Below are positions 1-11,688 of a DNA stretch of 64,000 nucleotides, in pieces. Position numbers and translations under genes: made by a program. The DNA lies in contig CM041779.1 of the NCBI GenBank assembly GCA_023374045.1, positions 271,594,062 through 271,658,061 of the forward strand. The letters run 5' to 3'. The stretch's first letter is position 1, and the number at the start of each line of letters is the position of its first letter. The notes beneath the pieces are model-generated. The model was not told the DNA's origin. It searched no databases and saw only the letters and a program-made list of their open reading frames with translations. The stretch comes from Limonium bicolor (taxonomy: Eukaryota > Streptophyta > Magnoliopsida > Caryophyllales > Plumbaginaceae).

Positions 1-278
1 GAGCAAGAATAAAACAGATTATTTGTTTATGAAGTGAACAAGGGGTCTTTTCTTGTGAATGACTAATGTGGGTGTAAGACAAATGTTGTTTGTATGATAA
101 AAAAAACTTTTGTTTTCTATGGCTTTCTTCATATTATGAAGAATTAGTAAGGGTTAATGATAAAAGCTTTTGTATGATAGAAACTTTATTTTGTCTTTAT
201 CATTATTATTTTAGAATTATTTTAAATCATTTTATGTACATTTTATATTATATTATCTATATTACTACTACTTATATG
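1..278. other. AT-rich flank outside the inverted repeat
   Basis: This stretch has no counterpart at the other end of the window. The match between the left arm and the reverse complement of the right arm stops close to 278/63,651. It is AT-rich and the one short open frame here (from 90) resembles no protein I know. I see no gene or motif in it. Confidence 0.5.
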
Positions 279-1657
279 TTGGACGACTTTGAGCATAATG
301 GGTTTTGGAATTTTGATTTTTTGAATTTCCATAGTTTTCTAGTAATTTCTGATTGAATCTGACGAGAAATTGAATGTAAAATATTCCAATATCTACAAAT
401 TCGATTCCACCTTGGAGAAAAATCAGAAATACATCCTTTACCCATGTTTAAAATTTCATAGTCTAATTCCTTTTTAGAAACCTTTGAGCTAAAACGTCGG
501 TAAATCTCGGTTTTTACCGGATTTTTCTATCTTTAAGAAAGTCTATATAAGGAACCTTATCCCTTGATCAAATCAGAACTCCAAGAACCCTAGACCATCA
601 AAGAAGCCACCCGTCTCATTCTCTCCATGTTTTAAACTCCCGAGTAACAATCAAACACCAAATCTCACCAAATCAACACCAAAACACATTCTTCAACTTC
701 TATTACATCCACAATCATCAAACCACCATCAAACCACCACCAAAACATGAAGAACACCACCAATTCTCAAGATTCAAAAGCTCGGGTCGAACTCGATTCG
801 GAATCGGCTTCAACGGAGCACCGAAAGATTCCTGACGTGAAAAGTCCATCAACGCCAAAGATAAAATAGGTTAGGACCTTGTTCTTTTGATTCCCCACGA
901 CTTCATAGTCATCTGTCCAATTTTAAGTGCAACTAACCATTTATAGCTTCCAAGTCGCTATTTGTTTTGCTTCTGCCCAATTACTTGTTTGTTAAGTTTC
1001 ATCTTTAATTCGTATTCAAATTGAAAACTTTCGATTTCTAACGGTTTTAGATCTTTCAGGCTACCACCCATAATTTTTGAGCTAAAAACACCATCGGGAA
1101 CCACCTGAATGCCACCGCCACCCGACCTTTTTTTAAAATTGTGTTTTCTGTTTATTCAACTTTTATTTTTACATAGGTTAACTAGGGTCCGTGGGTTCGG
1201 ACATTAGGTCTGTGGCTACGGACAGAAACAAATTTGACCTAATTTTGCCTCCGAAACCCTAGTTTAGGTAATTTCAATTTTCACTTTAATTTTCTGTCAA
1301 AAAATGTTACAAATTAAAAAAATCAAAGTTTACGCACTTAGGTTAAACGACTCGTAATAAGCCGTAATTAAACTAAGTAGAGGACAGTGGCTTCCACCTC
1401 GTTAATTAAGAACATGCCTGAAACCACAGAGTAAATTCTAAGATTTTCAGGCAACTCTTCCAAGGTAATAAATTAGCTAGTAGTTATACCTGTGATGACC
1501 ATCCCATTGCTCTTCGCTTGAGCCTGTTCAACACATTCACCTGATCTCTGAGTTTCCAACCCCTACAACGACACAACAAAACTCATAAGATTTCCATTCT
1601 TATTAAGGTCTTCGTGAGCATCTTAATGATTACGATGCTGAAATTACAAAAACAACG
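279..1657 (-). other. 3' segment downstream of the AlkB ORF, with splice-like blocks and an opposing promoter-like module
   Basis: This non-LTR segment follows the AlkB ORF in both arms (its partner is 33,254-33,371 plus 62,379-63,650). On the minus strand an 80-base block ends near 1,488 with CACAG|GTATAACT and is preceded by a GTCGTTGTAG acceptor-like site near 1,565. A second acceptor-like GTGGTTTCAG lies near 1,450. On the opposite strand there is a TATA-like box at 542-551, a C/A-rich leader and an ATG at 747 opening 42 codons before TAG (873-875), with a donor-like AG|GTTAGG at the end. I do not recognise a protein. It may be the retroelement 3' UTR, or host sequence carried along. Confidence 0.4.
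542..746 (+). promoter_or_regulatory. Putative promoter and leader: TATA box TCTATATAAG plus C/A-rich untranslated region
   Basis: TCTATATAAG at 542-551 is followed by about 190 bases of C- and A-rich text typical of plant 5' leaders, running to an ATG at 747. The same arrangement occurs on the minus strand of the right arm (TATA at 63,379-63,388). It points toward the AlkB ORF, so transcription from it would converge on the AlkB transcript. Whether it is active cannot be told from sequence. Confidence 0.4.
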
Positions 1658-2395
1658 CTAGATCGTCTAAAGGTTAGGTTTAAACGGCCAGGTTTCATGT
1701 GGGTCTAGTTGATGATGGATGTGGGGGCTGTGTGGGGCTTAATTCTCTTCACCCCATGGTAGATAAGTCTGGCTGCTCCCCCTAATATCAGCACATCACC
1801 CGACTTCAGGAGGATCTTTGTAGCAAAATCCATTCTCTTCTGATCTCCAAATAGGAATTCCGCGTCGTCTCCAAGTGATATGGACACCCACTGGAACTCC
1901 TCTGGTGATGGACTCTAGAGACTCGTCCCTATCCTGATGCATTCCTAGCTTACATTCTTTTCCATAGAAGTTGATGATGCACACGTCTGAGGTTAGGTCT
2001 GGGATGGTTCATCCTCCAATTCTTGGGCTGCTTTAACTGCAGCTCCAATGATGGTCTGCAACTCTCTTGGGATTGGTGGCACCTCCACCTCTTCATAGCT
2101 TCTAGTGGTGTGGTCCCACTTCTTACCTAGGCACATGATCTTCACCTTCATGGTTGAACCGTTCTTGAAGGTAGGGGTGTAAAAGTTCCCTCCTTTCATA
2201 CCTAATTCTCTGATCTTGAGGATCAATGCATTTGGTCAGCTGGGGTAAAAAATTCTCGTAATAAGATCATCCCGGGTCTTAATATCTCACACTTCTCTGG
2301 TGGGTGTGGTTTGGCTTCAATGGAAATGGTGGGTGTGGAAATAGGCAATACAGGAAAGCAAATATCGAAAGCTGAATGAAAAACACAATTGCCAT
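1658..2395 (-). pseudogene. AlkB-like 2OG-Fe(II) dioxygenase, broken copy in the left arm
   Basis: This is the minus-strand twin of the intact ORF at 32,513-33,253. All hallmark segments are readable but lie in different frames: the N-terminal RPGMILLREFF part (2,411-2,223), the middle part (2,226-1,993), the block with the HQD iron-binding motif (1,984-1,796), and the block with SGDVL, RLIYHGV and the C-terminal part (from 1,887). Relative to the intact copy there are single-base losses near 2,230 and 1,996 and a single-base gain near 1,890, plus one base missing in a T run close to the start. There are also about six amino-acid replacements. Because every disabling change is a 1-base indel, either genuine decay or residual consensus error could explain it. 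Confidence 0.85.
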
Positions 2396-3826
2396 TAAGT
2401 AAACAAGTCAAGGTTCAAACTGGTTTTAGCACAAAGATGTAAAAGAAAGAGGGATTTATAGTTCATCCCTTTACAATGTGGAGGAAAATTACTTGAAGAA
2501 ATGAAGTGAAACGAAGGTCTAAGCTTCTTCATAGGAAAGTAGTCCTCACCAGGTGAACTCGGGTCATCACTCGCTGATTCGACACGGTCCACCAGGTTGA
2601 GAGTTGGTGCTTGCCTGGCCTCTGAGGGTAGTTCTGGGCAGGGCAGTTGGTAGATGGTCCTGCACCTCCTGTGCCACCTCTACCTCCTCCTCCGGCAACA
2701 TTGGTAGCTTGGGGCTCTAGCCGCCGACCCCGGTGTATGGCTTGTAACTCTTGGAGTCCGGGTTCAAGAAGCATTCGAATCCCCTGTGCCCCTTCTTACC
2801 GTAGTAGTGGCATTCTACCAGGCTCCCTTTACAGTCCTTGCCTGGGTGATCCTTCTGGCACCACTTGCAGAAATACCTTCTCACCGGGTTGTCTCCTGTT
2901 TCAGTTCAAGGTTAGTAATGTGATAGCAAAATATAGCTACATTGTAGATTCTAACTTTCTCACCCCTAGGTGGCTCGTAGCGGAGAGGCTTAGCATCAGC
3001 ATGAGAAGGAACGATGGCTTTCTTGTTCCCTCCCTTGAAAAATTTCCCCTCTTTTCATGATTCTAAGAGGATCCTCTTCCATTTCCTCCTCCATTATCAT
3101 TCCTCCTCTTCCCTAGCATAGAATCCTAATATGTGATGGTGGTTTTCACAGTCATTTGCATCATCAGCTAGTTCCTGTCATTACAATACGTGTTAGTGGG
3201 GAATCTAAGCATGCCAGAAATTCCATAGTCCTGTTTCATACCTGTAAGTCTTTCCTCTGGTGGAACCGATCATATTCATGATCCTGAAGTCCAAGCCGGT
3301 ATGGAATTTGTGTCCACCAAGTACCTCGGAGCGTAAGCCCCCTCCCCAATGACGGCAAGCAACTCCACAAACTTGTTATAGTATTCAGCAACAGAGGAAG
3401 TCCCTTACTTCAATTGCTCAAATTCACCTCTCATCCTCTTCTGTAGGTAGGATGGGTAGAACTTAGCTCTTAGGGCCACCAGAAATGCTTGGAAATCAAA
3501 GTTTCCTGGGCGGTCAGCTTGGCTCTGGCTGTCGCCACCATCGATCGATGCGGGCCCTTGGAGAAAGTAGGCCGCTATGTCCACTTGGCGATCTGCTGGA
3601 ACATGTAGAGAGGTAAAAGCCTTTTGAATCTCGGCGATGTATTTCTCTAGATGAAATACCCCAAACCTTAATAAGTTGTTTAAAATATTAAATTATGATA
3701 TATTAAGACTAAAAAGAGTCTTAGAAATGTTAGTAAACAATTTAAAAGATAGTAAATACAATAAAATGACCCTATTAAATCAATTACCAAAGAAAACCAA
3801 GCTTGAAAACAAGTTAAAACACAAAT

Positions 3827-3850
3827 GTGCTTTAAGGAGTCTTAAAGCAC
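3827..3850 (+). repeat. Perfect 10-bp hairpin near the LTR A 5' end
   Basis: Arms GTGCTTTAAG and CTTAAAGCAC surround the loop GAGT and a T-run follows. The identical 24 bases occur in LTR B at 14,777-14,800, and an imperfect version occurs at about 25,167-25,190 in the minus-strand LTR. Confidence 0.8.
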
Positions 3851-5464
3851 GTTTTTGAGAAACTGTCTTGTAAATGATTTTGAATGGATAATGTCTATCA
3901 ATACTCTTTAATTAATATGTGCACTACTTAGTATCACATTTGGAAGTTTAAATCAATGAGAAATCAAAGATTTCACTTCTGTGTGCTGTTGTTTTAGTAA
4001 ATAGTAACTAAAATAAGCTAGTTTGTAACATATGTCAACATATGTAATTTAATTGATCAATAAAGACTGGTAACCCCTTATAACATATGGGGGCCGGTTT
4101 TTAAGAGGTGAGTCACCCGCCCTTATCAATTAACAAGCAAACAAATAAATGAGTAATTAGAAAAGCACTATTTGCTTTATGTAACAAATATCTTCAAAAG
4201 CAATTACAATCAGTGAATCCTCTTCATTCCTTCATTTCCTCATTCTCACCGTATCCCATCTCCCCTTGCTCTCTTTCACGGTTGAAGCAGCACACCACCA
4301 ACATGCATCTTCAATCCCTTGTAACTCCTAACTCACTTGGCCAATTCAAAAACTAAGACCACCAATCTCTTAGTCTCATCAAGCTCTTCAACTTGGTCCT
4401 TTCAAATCTTCAAGAGCTCCATTTTGGTGCCAAGAGGAATCTCCATGGAAGGAGCTTGAGCTCATCTTTTCACATATTATTGTTCTCCTTTGCTTCAAGG
4501 TAAGGAAACTCAAAGAAAAATGATGTTTCCTCCATGTTTTGTGTTGTCCAAAAATTGCCTTAATGGTGTCCTTATGTTGCCTTGTTCTAGCTTCATTCCA
4601 CACCATTCAAGGACTGGGTGGAGTCCCTTTTTGACAAATATTCAAACTCTCTTCAAGATCTAAGATTTCTGAAACAAGAAAGAAGTTGTGAGGAAAGGAG
4701 GTAATTATGCTAACCTAAAATAGCTTATATTCCTTTGGAAAAAATGAACTTATGTTGTTTATTTGAAACTACTTAAAGAGCCAATGGTAAATGACTTAGA
4801 AAAATGTTCTCAAAGAGACTAGTAAAAGGACATATGTATTGTTGTGTGTATTGCAGGTCAAAGGCAAATATTGTGGAAATTCAGTGTTTAAGATTTATGC
4901 ATTTTAAGAGCCTAAGTGCTATGCAATTTAAATTGTGCACTATGTTGTGGGGTGTATATTTGGTGAAGTTTTGTGTATAAGAGTGTTCTTGATGGATCTT
5001 AGTGTTCTAGTATGTTTAATGGTGAAACAATGTGTTATGGCTTAGTGAAATTCTAGGAGAATCCATGTTGAAAATTGGGTAAGTGTAAGAAGTTATAAGT
5101 GTTTAAATGAGTTTGGTGAACTAGGAAAGTCTTGGAAATGACTTATGCATTATCTTGGGAATTTTAGAAATCAATGGGTGTTTTGGGATACACCAAAGTC
5201 ATCTTAGAGTTGTTCTAGGATTTATACAAACTTTGGTAAAACAAGGAGAAGGTATAAACTTGTAAGGGTATTACAAGAATGACATAAGGAATTTAGGTTG
5301 AAAGAAAGATGCTTGGGAGATGATGTTGAATGATGAGGAAATACTTTGGTATAATGGTTAAAATAGGCATGAAACACCACTTAGTAACCTAGGAGAAATA
5401 CTATAAGTGTTGGAGATTTTGTTAGGAATTGGTTAAGTGTTGAAAGGCTTAGGAAAATGAAGGT

Positions 5465-5800
5465 TTTGCCTTGTCCGAACATCCGTCCGGACATGGACGT
5501 TCGGACAGGCTCTGTTGCGAGAAAATTTTCAGAATCTCGGCTTGAGTCCGAACTTCCGTCCGAACATGGAAGTTCGGACACACCCGTCTTTTCCTCAGAA
5601 CTAGCCTCGAACTGTGTCCGAACTTCGGAAGTCCGGACACATGTTCGGACACAACAGGTTTTCTTTTCTATTTTGCCTCGACCCATGTCCGAACTTCCGA
5701 AGTCCGGACCAATGTTCGGACATGCGTCTGTTTTCAGTTTAGGGTCTCGACTTGCGTCCGAACTTCGGAAGCTCGGACACAAGTTCGGACAGGCCACTGT
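5465..5800 (+). repeat. Hairpin-forming tandem repeat, about 70 bp x 5, in LTR A
   Basis: GTCCGAAC recurs at 5,473, 5,546, 5,616, 5,687 and 5,756 (spacing 69-73). Each unit also carries the complementary GTTCGGAC, so every unit can fold into one or more CCGAAC/GTTCGG stems. The open frames crossing this stretch on both strands are by-products of the repeat. The same repeat type recurs in LTR B at 17,783-18,040. Confidence 0.85.
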
Positions 5801-6790
5801 ATGGACCAAAAATGTTGTTTTAAAGTTAGGAAATGTTGTCAAAAAAAATAGTGATTAACTAGCAATGGTGAAATGAGGTTATTCAAGACATGTTGGATGA
5901 GTTATAATGACAAATAAAGGTGAAGATTTATAACAAAGTGTGAAGAAAAAATAAACTAGTTATGTGAAGTAATAAGTTAACAATGGACTAGTACGTTAAT
6001 TAACCGACGTTACTAAATGTGTATAGGATTCTTCAACGGTGGAAATCAAACGAAGCAAGGACCAAGGTATGGTTTTTCTTGCAGTCTGTTGCCTACCGGT
6101 TTACACCGGCTTGTGTGTTGTTTGTTTTCTGTGTGTTTATGACCTTGTAAGACTTAAGTCATGTAATGAGTTTACAGTTGTTATATTTTATGTTGTGAGA
6201 TGCGACTCAATTCCCTTGTGTGTGTCTAACAAGACTTAAACACTTGATTGTGATCTGTGTATTGTGTTACAATGTTAAGCTACTAACAAGTGCTAACGGG
6301 GAAGTGAGGAGTCCGTAGTTCCGGCCACGCGTGTGAGTATGGGAGTCGATGTCATTTACCGGTTCGATTCTCTTTGTATGTTGAGGTTGTTTTCCAATTT
6401 GGTTTCAATCTTCCTTTAGCTTATCCAAGGCTATTTTACTGACTCACGTCGGGCCACAGGGGCATACTATGTTTATTCGGCGTGCTTGGGATCACTATAT
6501 CCACACACCTTGTGATTAAGTTATCCGTCCAATTTAAAATGGCGGTAACGAGTTATGTAACGAGCTTAGTATGAGTATGGCAACATCCTCTAGGCTCCCC
6601 ATGTGTTCTAACTTTGTTGGTTCGTTTCCTAAAAGGATTCGTTCTTGTGTGTTATGTGTGATGTTATTTGCTATGCGATATTCTTGCTATGCTAATGTAT
6701 ATATATTTGTTGTTGTGTAAATGAATGCCATGTTATCATGACAAATGGTTGCACGTATCCCGGTAGCCGATGGGCTGCGCGTTAGCCATA

Positions 6791-6837
6791 CCAGCAAAGG
6801 GGTGCTGACCCCCTTTGGGGGCTATGTTTATTGCAGG
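6791..6837 (+). promoter_or_regulatory. Conserved LTR 3' module: hairpin then T-rich CAG|G
   Basis: CCAGCA, then a GACCCCC/GGGGGC hairpin, then TTTATTGCAGG. The same order of elements occurs at 19,341-19,388, 30,407-30,471, 38,581-38,628 and 39,447-39,493, and on the minus strand at 43,903-43,940 and 8,050-8,115. The terminal tract looks like a 3' splice site; its real role is unknown to me. Confidence 0.6.
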
Positions 6838-7790
6838 ATGAGGATCGAAGAAGCGGAGTGGCTTTAGATCTAGGCTGATGTAATACTTTGGCTAAACTTT
6901 GGATATCAGGCCCGGGATGCGCCTGTGCTCCCGTAGCAATATATATTTCAGTTGTTGACAGTATACAATGGAAGTTTACAGTGACAATGTATAATTATGG
7001 GTTGTAAGCTAGATACTCGGTAATATGAATATGTACTTATGGTTTTAGTTTTTATGCTCGGGAGTTTGATCATCAGACCGATACAACTTGTATTTATTCA
7101 GCCTTGTTAACCACGTGGGTGGTTGACGGCGTTGTAGTACCAATCGTTAGTTAATGTTTAGTTGTTAAATTTCTGCTGCGATTCAGTTATTATTAAGTGC
7201 GCAATAGGGGGTTACCAGATTTTTAGAGCGCGGACTTCTACGGGGGAGGTGGTTTACTACCAGGGAATTTTGATGTGGTCGCTGACCGTAGTAAGACTGG
7301 GGAATGAAGATCGTTGACCGCTTTCAACCAGTTGAACTCCCGTGGACCGTTGGGTGGTGGCGGCGGTGGTTGGGGATCTGAGCCTGCTGCTGAGCTAATG
7401 CAGCGGTCACAATCTGAGCTATGACCTCAGGGGTAACAGCGTCGGGTCCGTAACCACCTGGGGGTCCCGCTCCTCGTCCTCCTCGTCCTCCACGTCCTCC
7501 TCTTCCTCCTCTTTGAGACATTTAACTGCTAAGGACGGTGTTTGTTGTTCAGAAGTTGTGTTAAATCTAGATATCTATGTAGTATCGTGCGAAGTGTTTT
7601 ATAGCTACCCAGGGATGGTATGTAGCTAGTGTGTTCATGAATAACGTAAGTAAAGTAAGGTATGGGGTAAGGGCAACGTGCCTTTCCGGAATCCTCACTT
7701 CCCAATTCTACCCCACTTCCTCAGTTTTAAGGGCACCTATATTCTAAGTATTTCACTCGGCTTGTTTTCTCGGGCTCAGAGCGTAACTAC

Positions 7791-7802
7791 GCTCTGATAC
7801 CA
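7791..7802 (-). other. Primer binding site of the left AlkB element
   Basis: The minus strand reads TGGTATCAGAGC, complementary to the 3' end of plant initiator Met-tRNA, five bases inside the LTR end (7,808). This fixes the orientation of the element and identifies the adjacent LTR as the 5' one. Confidence 0.9.
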
Positions 7803-7807
7803 CTTTC

Positions 7808-10800
7808 TGTAACGCCCCTATTTAACGAAAATGCAGCGGAAATAAAATACTAAGGCGATTACAGATCATCGGGTTCCAAACACCCGACCAAACCTCACCA
7901 ATTTTAACCTAGGACAATACAAATGCTACGGTCTGAACTCGAGAAAACATAACATAAACCTAACAATAGAAAAATACGCCAACACTCCACAAATCCTAAT
8001 TCCCATCCCAATCACTCATACTCTTCGTGGCCACCTGTATAACAACTCATACCTGCAAGATAAAACCAAGCAGCCCACCCCGGGAGGGGTGAGTCAGTTC
8101 CCTGGAATGGAACTGGTACAATTCTCATAACAGAAATTAAAACATAATCTTTAAACAATATAGTGACTTGGAAAGAAACTCTTAAAAACAAAACAGAGGA
8201 AGAAGGCACTTCAAAATCACCAAGTCAAAGTAACAAGCAAAGAATAGAGATAGACAACAGAACAGGTAAAGTTAGTCAATTAAAACCACACCATGAGTTA
8301 GTGAACATCCCATGCTTAAGTTAGATTAAATTCCAGTTAAGAGTAGAAAGACCCAAGTAGTCACAAGGACTAGGAAAGAAAGGAAGAAATCCAAGAACCA
8401 ACAACTCAAGAGTGGAATGAAACCAATTGGAAGAGATGGCTCCGCTGCCAATTACGTCCCTTTGGGACAGGGGATATACAGCCCCTCGCTGTTAACTACG
8501 TCCGATAGGACAGGGGATATACAGCCCCTCGCTGTTTACAACGTCCGATTGGATAGGGGATATACAGCCCCTCGCTGTTTACCGGTGAAGATGTGCGCAC
8601 ATCACAACAAAGACTCAGCTCATGGTTGAAACGATATCCAGAGTCGAAAGAAGAATTTACCAAGATTGACATTTCCATATTCCCACTAGATTAATAACTG
8701 CATAAGTGCAATACCAAAACACTCAGTCCTACAGAGTGCAGAGGCGTAAACCCTCAGCAACTAATATCTAATGAGGTAACCAGATAAGAGGAACCAATGA
8801 TCATGTGAGTTGTACTTTCAAGGCTCAGTTAGTCACATCAAGCTGAGTTAGTCACCCAACAGTTTCCTTTCGAGACTCATTCAAGCTCAGTTAGCGTTTC
8901 TCAAAACATTCCATAAAGTTCGTCACCAAAAGTATCTGAGTACGAGAAATCGTACCTGGTATGTGTAGAAGCAGTAACCAAACTTGAAAATGCGAACTAC
9001 CTCCACTAATCACCTATAATTAAAGTATTCCAAGCATTGATCAGTTAAGGCACTATAATGCTACACATCTTTCATTCTTACTAGTCTATAGTTTTGGTTT
9101 ATAGTTACTCTCTCCTAAGGATCTCGGCTAAATCTTAATGTATATCTTAACTTATTCCATTTACCTACTCCTGAATATAGGTTTAGCTTAATTAAACTCT
9201 TTAGTTACGCTTGGCTAACTTACTTTAATACCTATTTAAGGTTTAGGATATGTATTTCCCCCTAATAGTCCACCTAGATGTCACATTAACATTTAATATT
9301 TTCAATTGTCACGTATGAGTTAGGTTTATCCTAATTTTTCCCTCTTATTATGTTCCCCATAAGGTATGTTACTTCTTTTATTTACTTCCAATGTATTTAT
9401 ATATACACTTATATTTTCTTAGGATTTATCCAAACATTCTTTAAGAAATTCTTATTGTATTTAATTATATTTAATATCTTTTAGACATATCCACAACTGA
9501 TATATGGTTTATAAAATAAAGTATTTTTCCTAGTTTTAATTAAGCATATTAACCTCCATATTATATAATAATAAAATGTAGTTTAATTTAATTCCTTGAT
9601 TTAATATAAGTTTCTATTTTATTTCTCTCATATAAGAATATATATATATATGTAACAATTTTTACTTCACTTAAAGTTAATACCCAAAATATTTATCAAC
9701 ATTCTGCTATTAGATGTTAACTTAGTCTTCTCATATTTTTCCCAACCTAAAAAGTTTATTAACAGACTATACTTTAATTTTCGTTACATTAAAAACCTTA
9801 TATTATAAGATAACTTATGAAAAACCTTAGCATTACAATTTTTAAACCTATTTCCCTTGTCCAAAAATTCCCAAATTAAGTATATAGTAGCTATAACATT
9901 TTATACATATTTTAAAATTTTTATTTCATAAAAATATCTTTTAAATTATCCAAAAATTCCACAATTCACAAAACTTACAAAATTATAGTTTACGTTTAAA
10001 AACTCAAAACCCATATTAATTTACATCAAAATAAACTACATTTTATAAGGAATCTATGGTTAAAATTTTGTCTCAAAATACATTAGGGAAGGTCATTAAA
10101 TAAATCTAGCAAGTTAGGACTTTATTCTAGAAAACATATTAAATTATTATAACTTAAACCCCCACGATCTAATCTCGGCCGTCCATTTCTATTAACCACA
10201 ATCGGACGGCCTACAACTCGCGAGTTCATCAGGAACTCCCAAATCGCACCCGAGTACTAATCCCTCGATATCTCACAATCTACAGAACGAAATTCGACGA
10301 TTCTTGTTCCTATCGATTCGAAATCAAATTCCGGTTCTAATGGTACCGATTTCCCTAATTATCATGCAGAATTGAAGATTTTCGAATCTGGGTTCGAAGT
10401 TAGGGTTTATAGTTTGGTTTCGGTTTGAATTCGACAAATTCCCCTATTGTAATCCGTAATAGACTAAATTGGCATGTGGGTTTGACCGATAATGAAGTTA
10501 CGATTGGCAACAACGGAGCAATTTGATCAGAAACTCACCGGAATTGCATTAACGGGGAGAATCAAATCGGAAATTCTGGAAACTTGTTATTTTATGTGCA
10601 GTTCGGGTAGGCAACTTCTCGAATCAACTCGTGCCAACTGAGAGTGATTTGATTCATGAAACCTATCACAATCCAAACTAGACATGTAACTCTAGACGTT
10701 AGTGGAAGAATCATTGAATTTGATGAACTAGGGAGAAAGTTACAGATCTCACAAGATCTGTGTTTACCTAGTCGGTTTCGGAATAATCTGGGTGGAAATA

Positions 10801-11688
10801 CCACCGTGATCGAGTAGGCAACTTTAGACAACTTTATCTCCCAAACCAGTGTGAATCAGCCTTGGTCATTAACATGAAAGTTGTAGAGGGATTATAGATC
10901 TACACAACGAGCTATAGAACATGGATTTTCGTCCATAGACGAAGAAGTTATGGTCCGACGAAGTTTACCTGATTAACTGGATTTCTGGAAATCTAGGTTA
11001 CGGTTTCGCAGGGAGGCAACTTTGGATCAATTTTTCGGTCATTGTAGAAAGATTTAGATGGTGTGTGAGTAATGGTTGGAAAGAGGAATGATAGGAGAAT
11101 CGAATGAAACAGACGGCATACCAAATGGTGAAGTAGAGAAAAAGATATAGGCGTCTAAAGATCGACCCTGACATGCCAAAACTGAAGGAAACTTAACCGA
11201 TTAAGTAACTTTGGTGCTGACTGGGCGCGACACGTGTCCCGAGGTGCGCGGCTGAGTCAGCTAGTCCTGGACACGTCAGCAACCTCCAAAATTTTGCTCT
11301 AAACTTCAATTTATCATAACTTTGGCTAGGATGATCCGTTTTTAACGTTCTTTTATCAATCTTCTTGGTTTTCCATAACCTTTTATTGGTATAGTTTTCA
11401 TGGCCTGATTTGACCATTCTCAAAAAGTCAATCCTAGCAAGGCTTTTGAAGCTTTAAGGTTTCTATGATTTTATTTTGACTTTTCAGTCTTAAATCAATG
11501 TTCAAAATATTTCTAAAATCTTTATAATATAATTGGAGTGTCTTGAAATTTTCCCAAGATTTATTGACTTATAAATCTCACTATTAAATTCATAATACCA
11601 TATAATAAATTAATATTTAATAGTATTATTTAGGGTTTACTAAAAGAAATCCCCTAAATTAATTTATATTAATTTATGGGGTATTTCA
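7808..11688 (-). mobile_element. 5' LTR of the left AlkB element
   Basis: On the minus strand this begins TGAAATACCCC at 11,688 and ends GGGGCGTTACA at 7,808 (about 3.88 kb). It is nearly the same as 26,853-30,716. It carries a three-unit 43-bp repeat, the conserved 3' module (8,050-8,115), TCAGACCG and TTTCCGCTGC. The middle (9,050-10,150) is strongly AT-rich. Short open frames within it (for example 10,592-10,831 and 8,012-8,209) recur in the right copy only because the whole LTR is duplicated, and they resemble no protein. Confidence 0.9.
8465..8585 (-). repeat. 43-bp x 3 hairpin repeat in the left 5' LTR
   Basis: The core GGGGATATACAGCCCC occurs three times at 43-base spacing (about 8,469, 8,512 and 8,555). 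On the sense strand each unit folds AGGGG against CCCCT around CTGTATAT. The counterpart is 29,980-30,090. Confidence 0.85.

Larger units (their letters stand above)
3652..7256 (+). mobile_element. Solo LTR A (TGAAATACCCC family) inserted in the left gag
   Basis: The sequence starts TGAAATACCCCAAACC at 3,652 and interrupts gag text that is continuous in the right arm (31,230-31,330). The right end is approximate: the recognisable LTR 3' module (6,791-6,837), TCAGACCG (about 7,074) and GCTGCGATT lead to a degraded terminus near 7,256. Sequence from 7,257 aligns again with the reverse complement of the right gag. Possible duplicated flank is CTAGA/CTACC, too degraded to be sure. No internal region is present. 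Its 5' part is clearly related to solo LTR B at 14,508, sharing the hairpin at 3,827-3,850. Confidence 0.75.
2396..7521 (-). pseudogene. Ty3/gypsy gag of the AlkB element, left copy, split by a solo LTR
   Basis: Translation begins on the minus strand at 7,521 (MSQRGGRGG..., Gly/Arg-rich), is interrupted by the solo LTR at 7,256-3,652, and resumes with the core gag segment (3,651 to about 3,240) and the zinc-knuckle part (about 2,900-2,530). The first knuckle keeps both cysteines (CKWCQKDHPGKDC), whereas the right copy has Phe at the second. The second knuckle has Tyr in place of its second Cys in both copies. The stop codon just after the FEQLK segment (right copy 31,501) is also present here, so it predates the inverted duplication. 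No protease, reverse transcriptase, RNase H or integrase follows; the AlkB remnant comes next. Confidence 0.85.

Noticed and set aside
1..1657. 3' LTR of the AlkB element
   Set aside because: Neither 1-1,657 nor 62,379-64,000 contains the TGAAATACCCC start or any similarity to the 5' LTRs. The element ends are truncated or lie outside the window.
5381..5858. 153-aa and 133-aa ORFs on opposite strands
   Set aside because: Both are translations of the CCGAAC/GTTCGG hairpin repeat; the mirror-image coding signal is caused by its self-complementarity.
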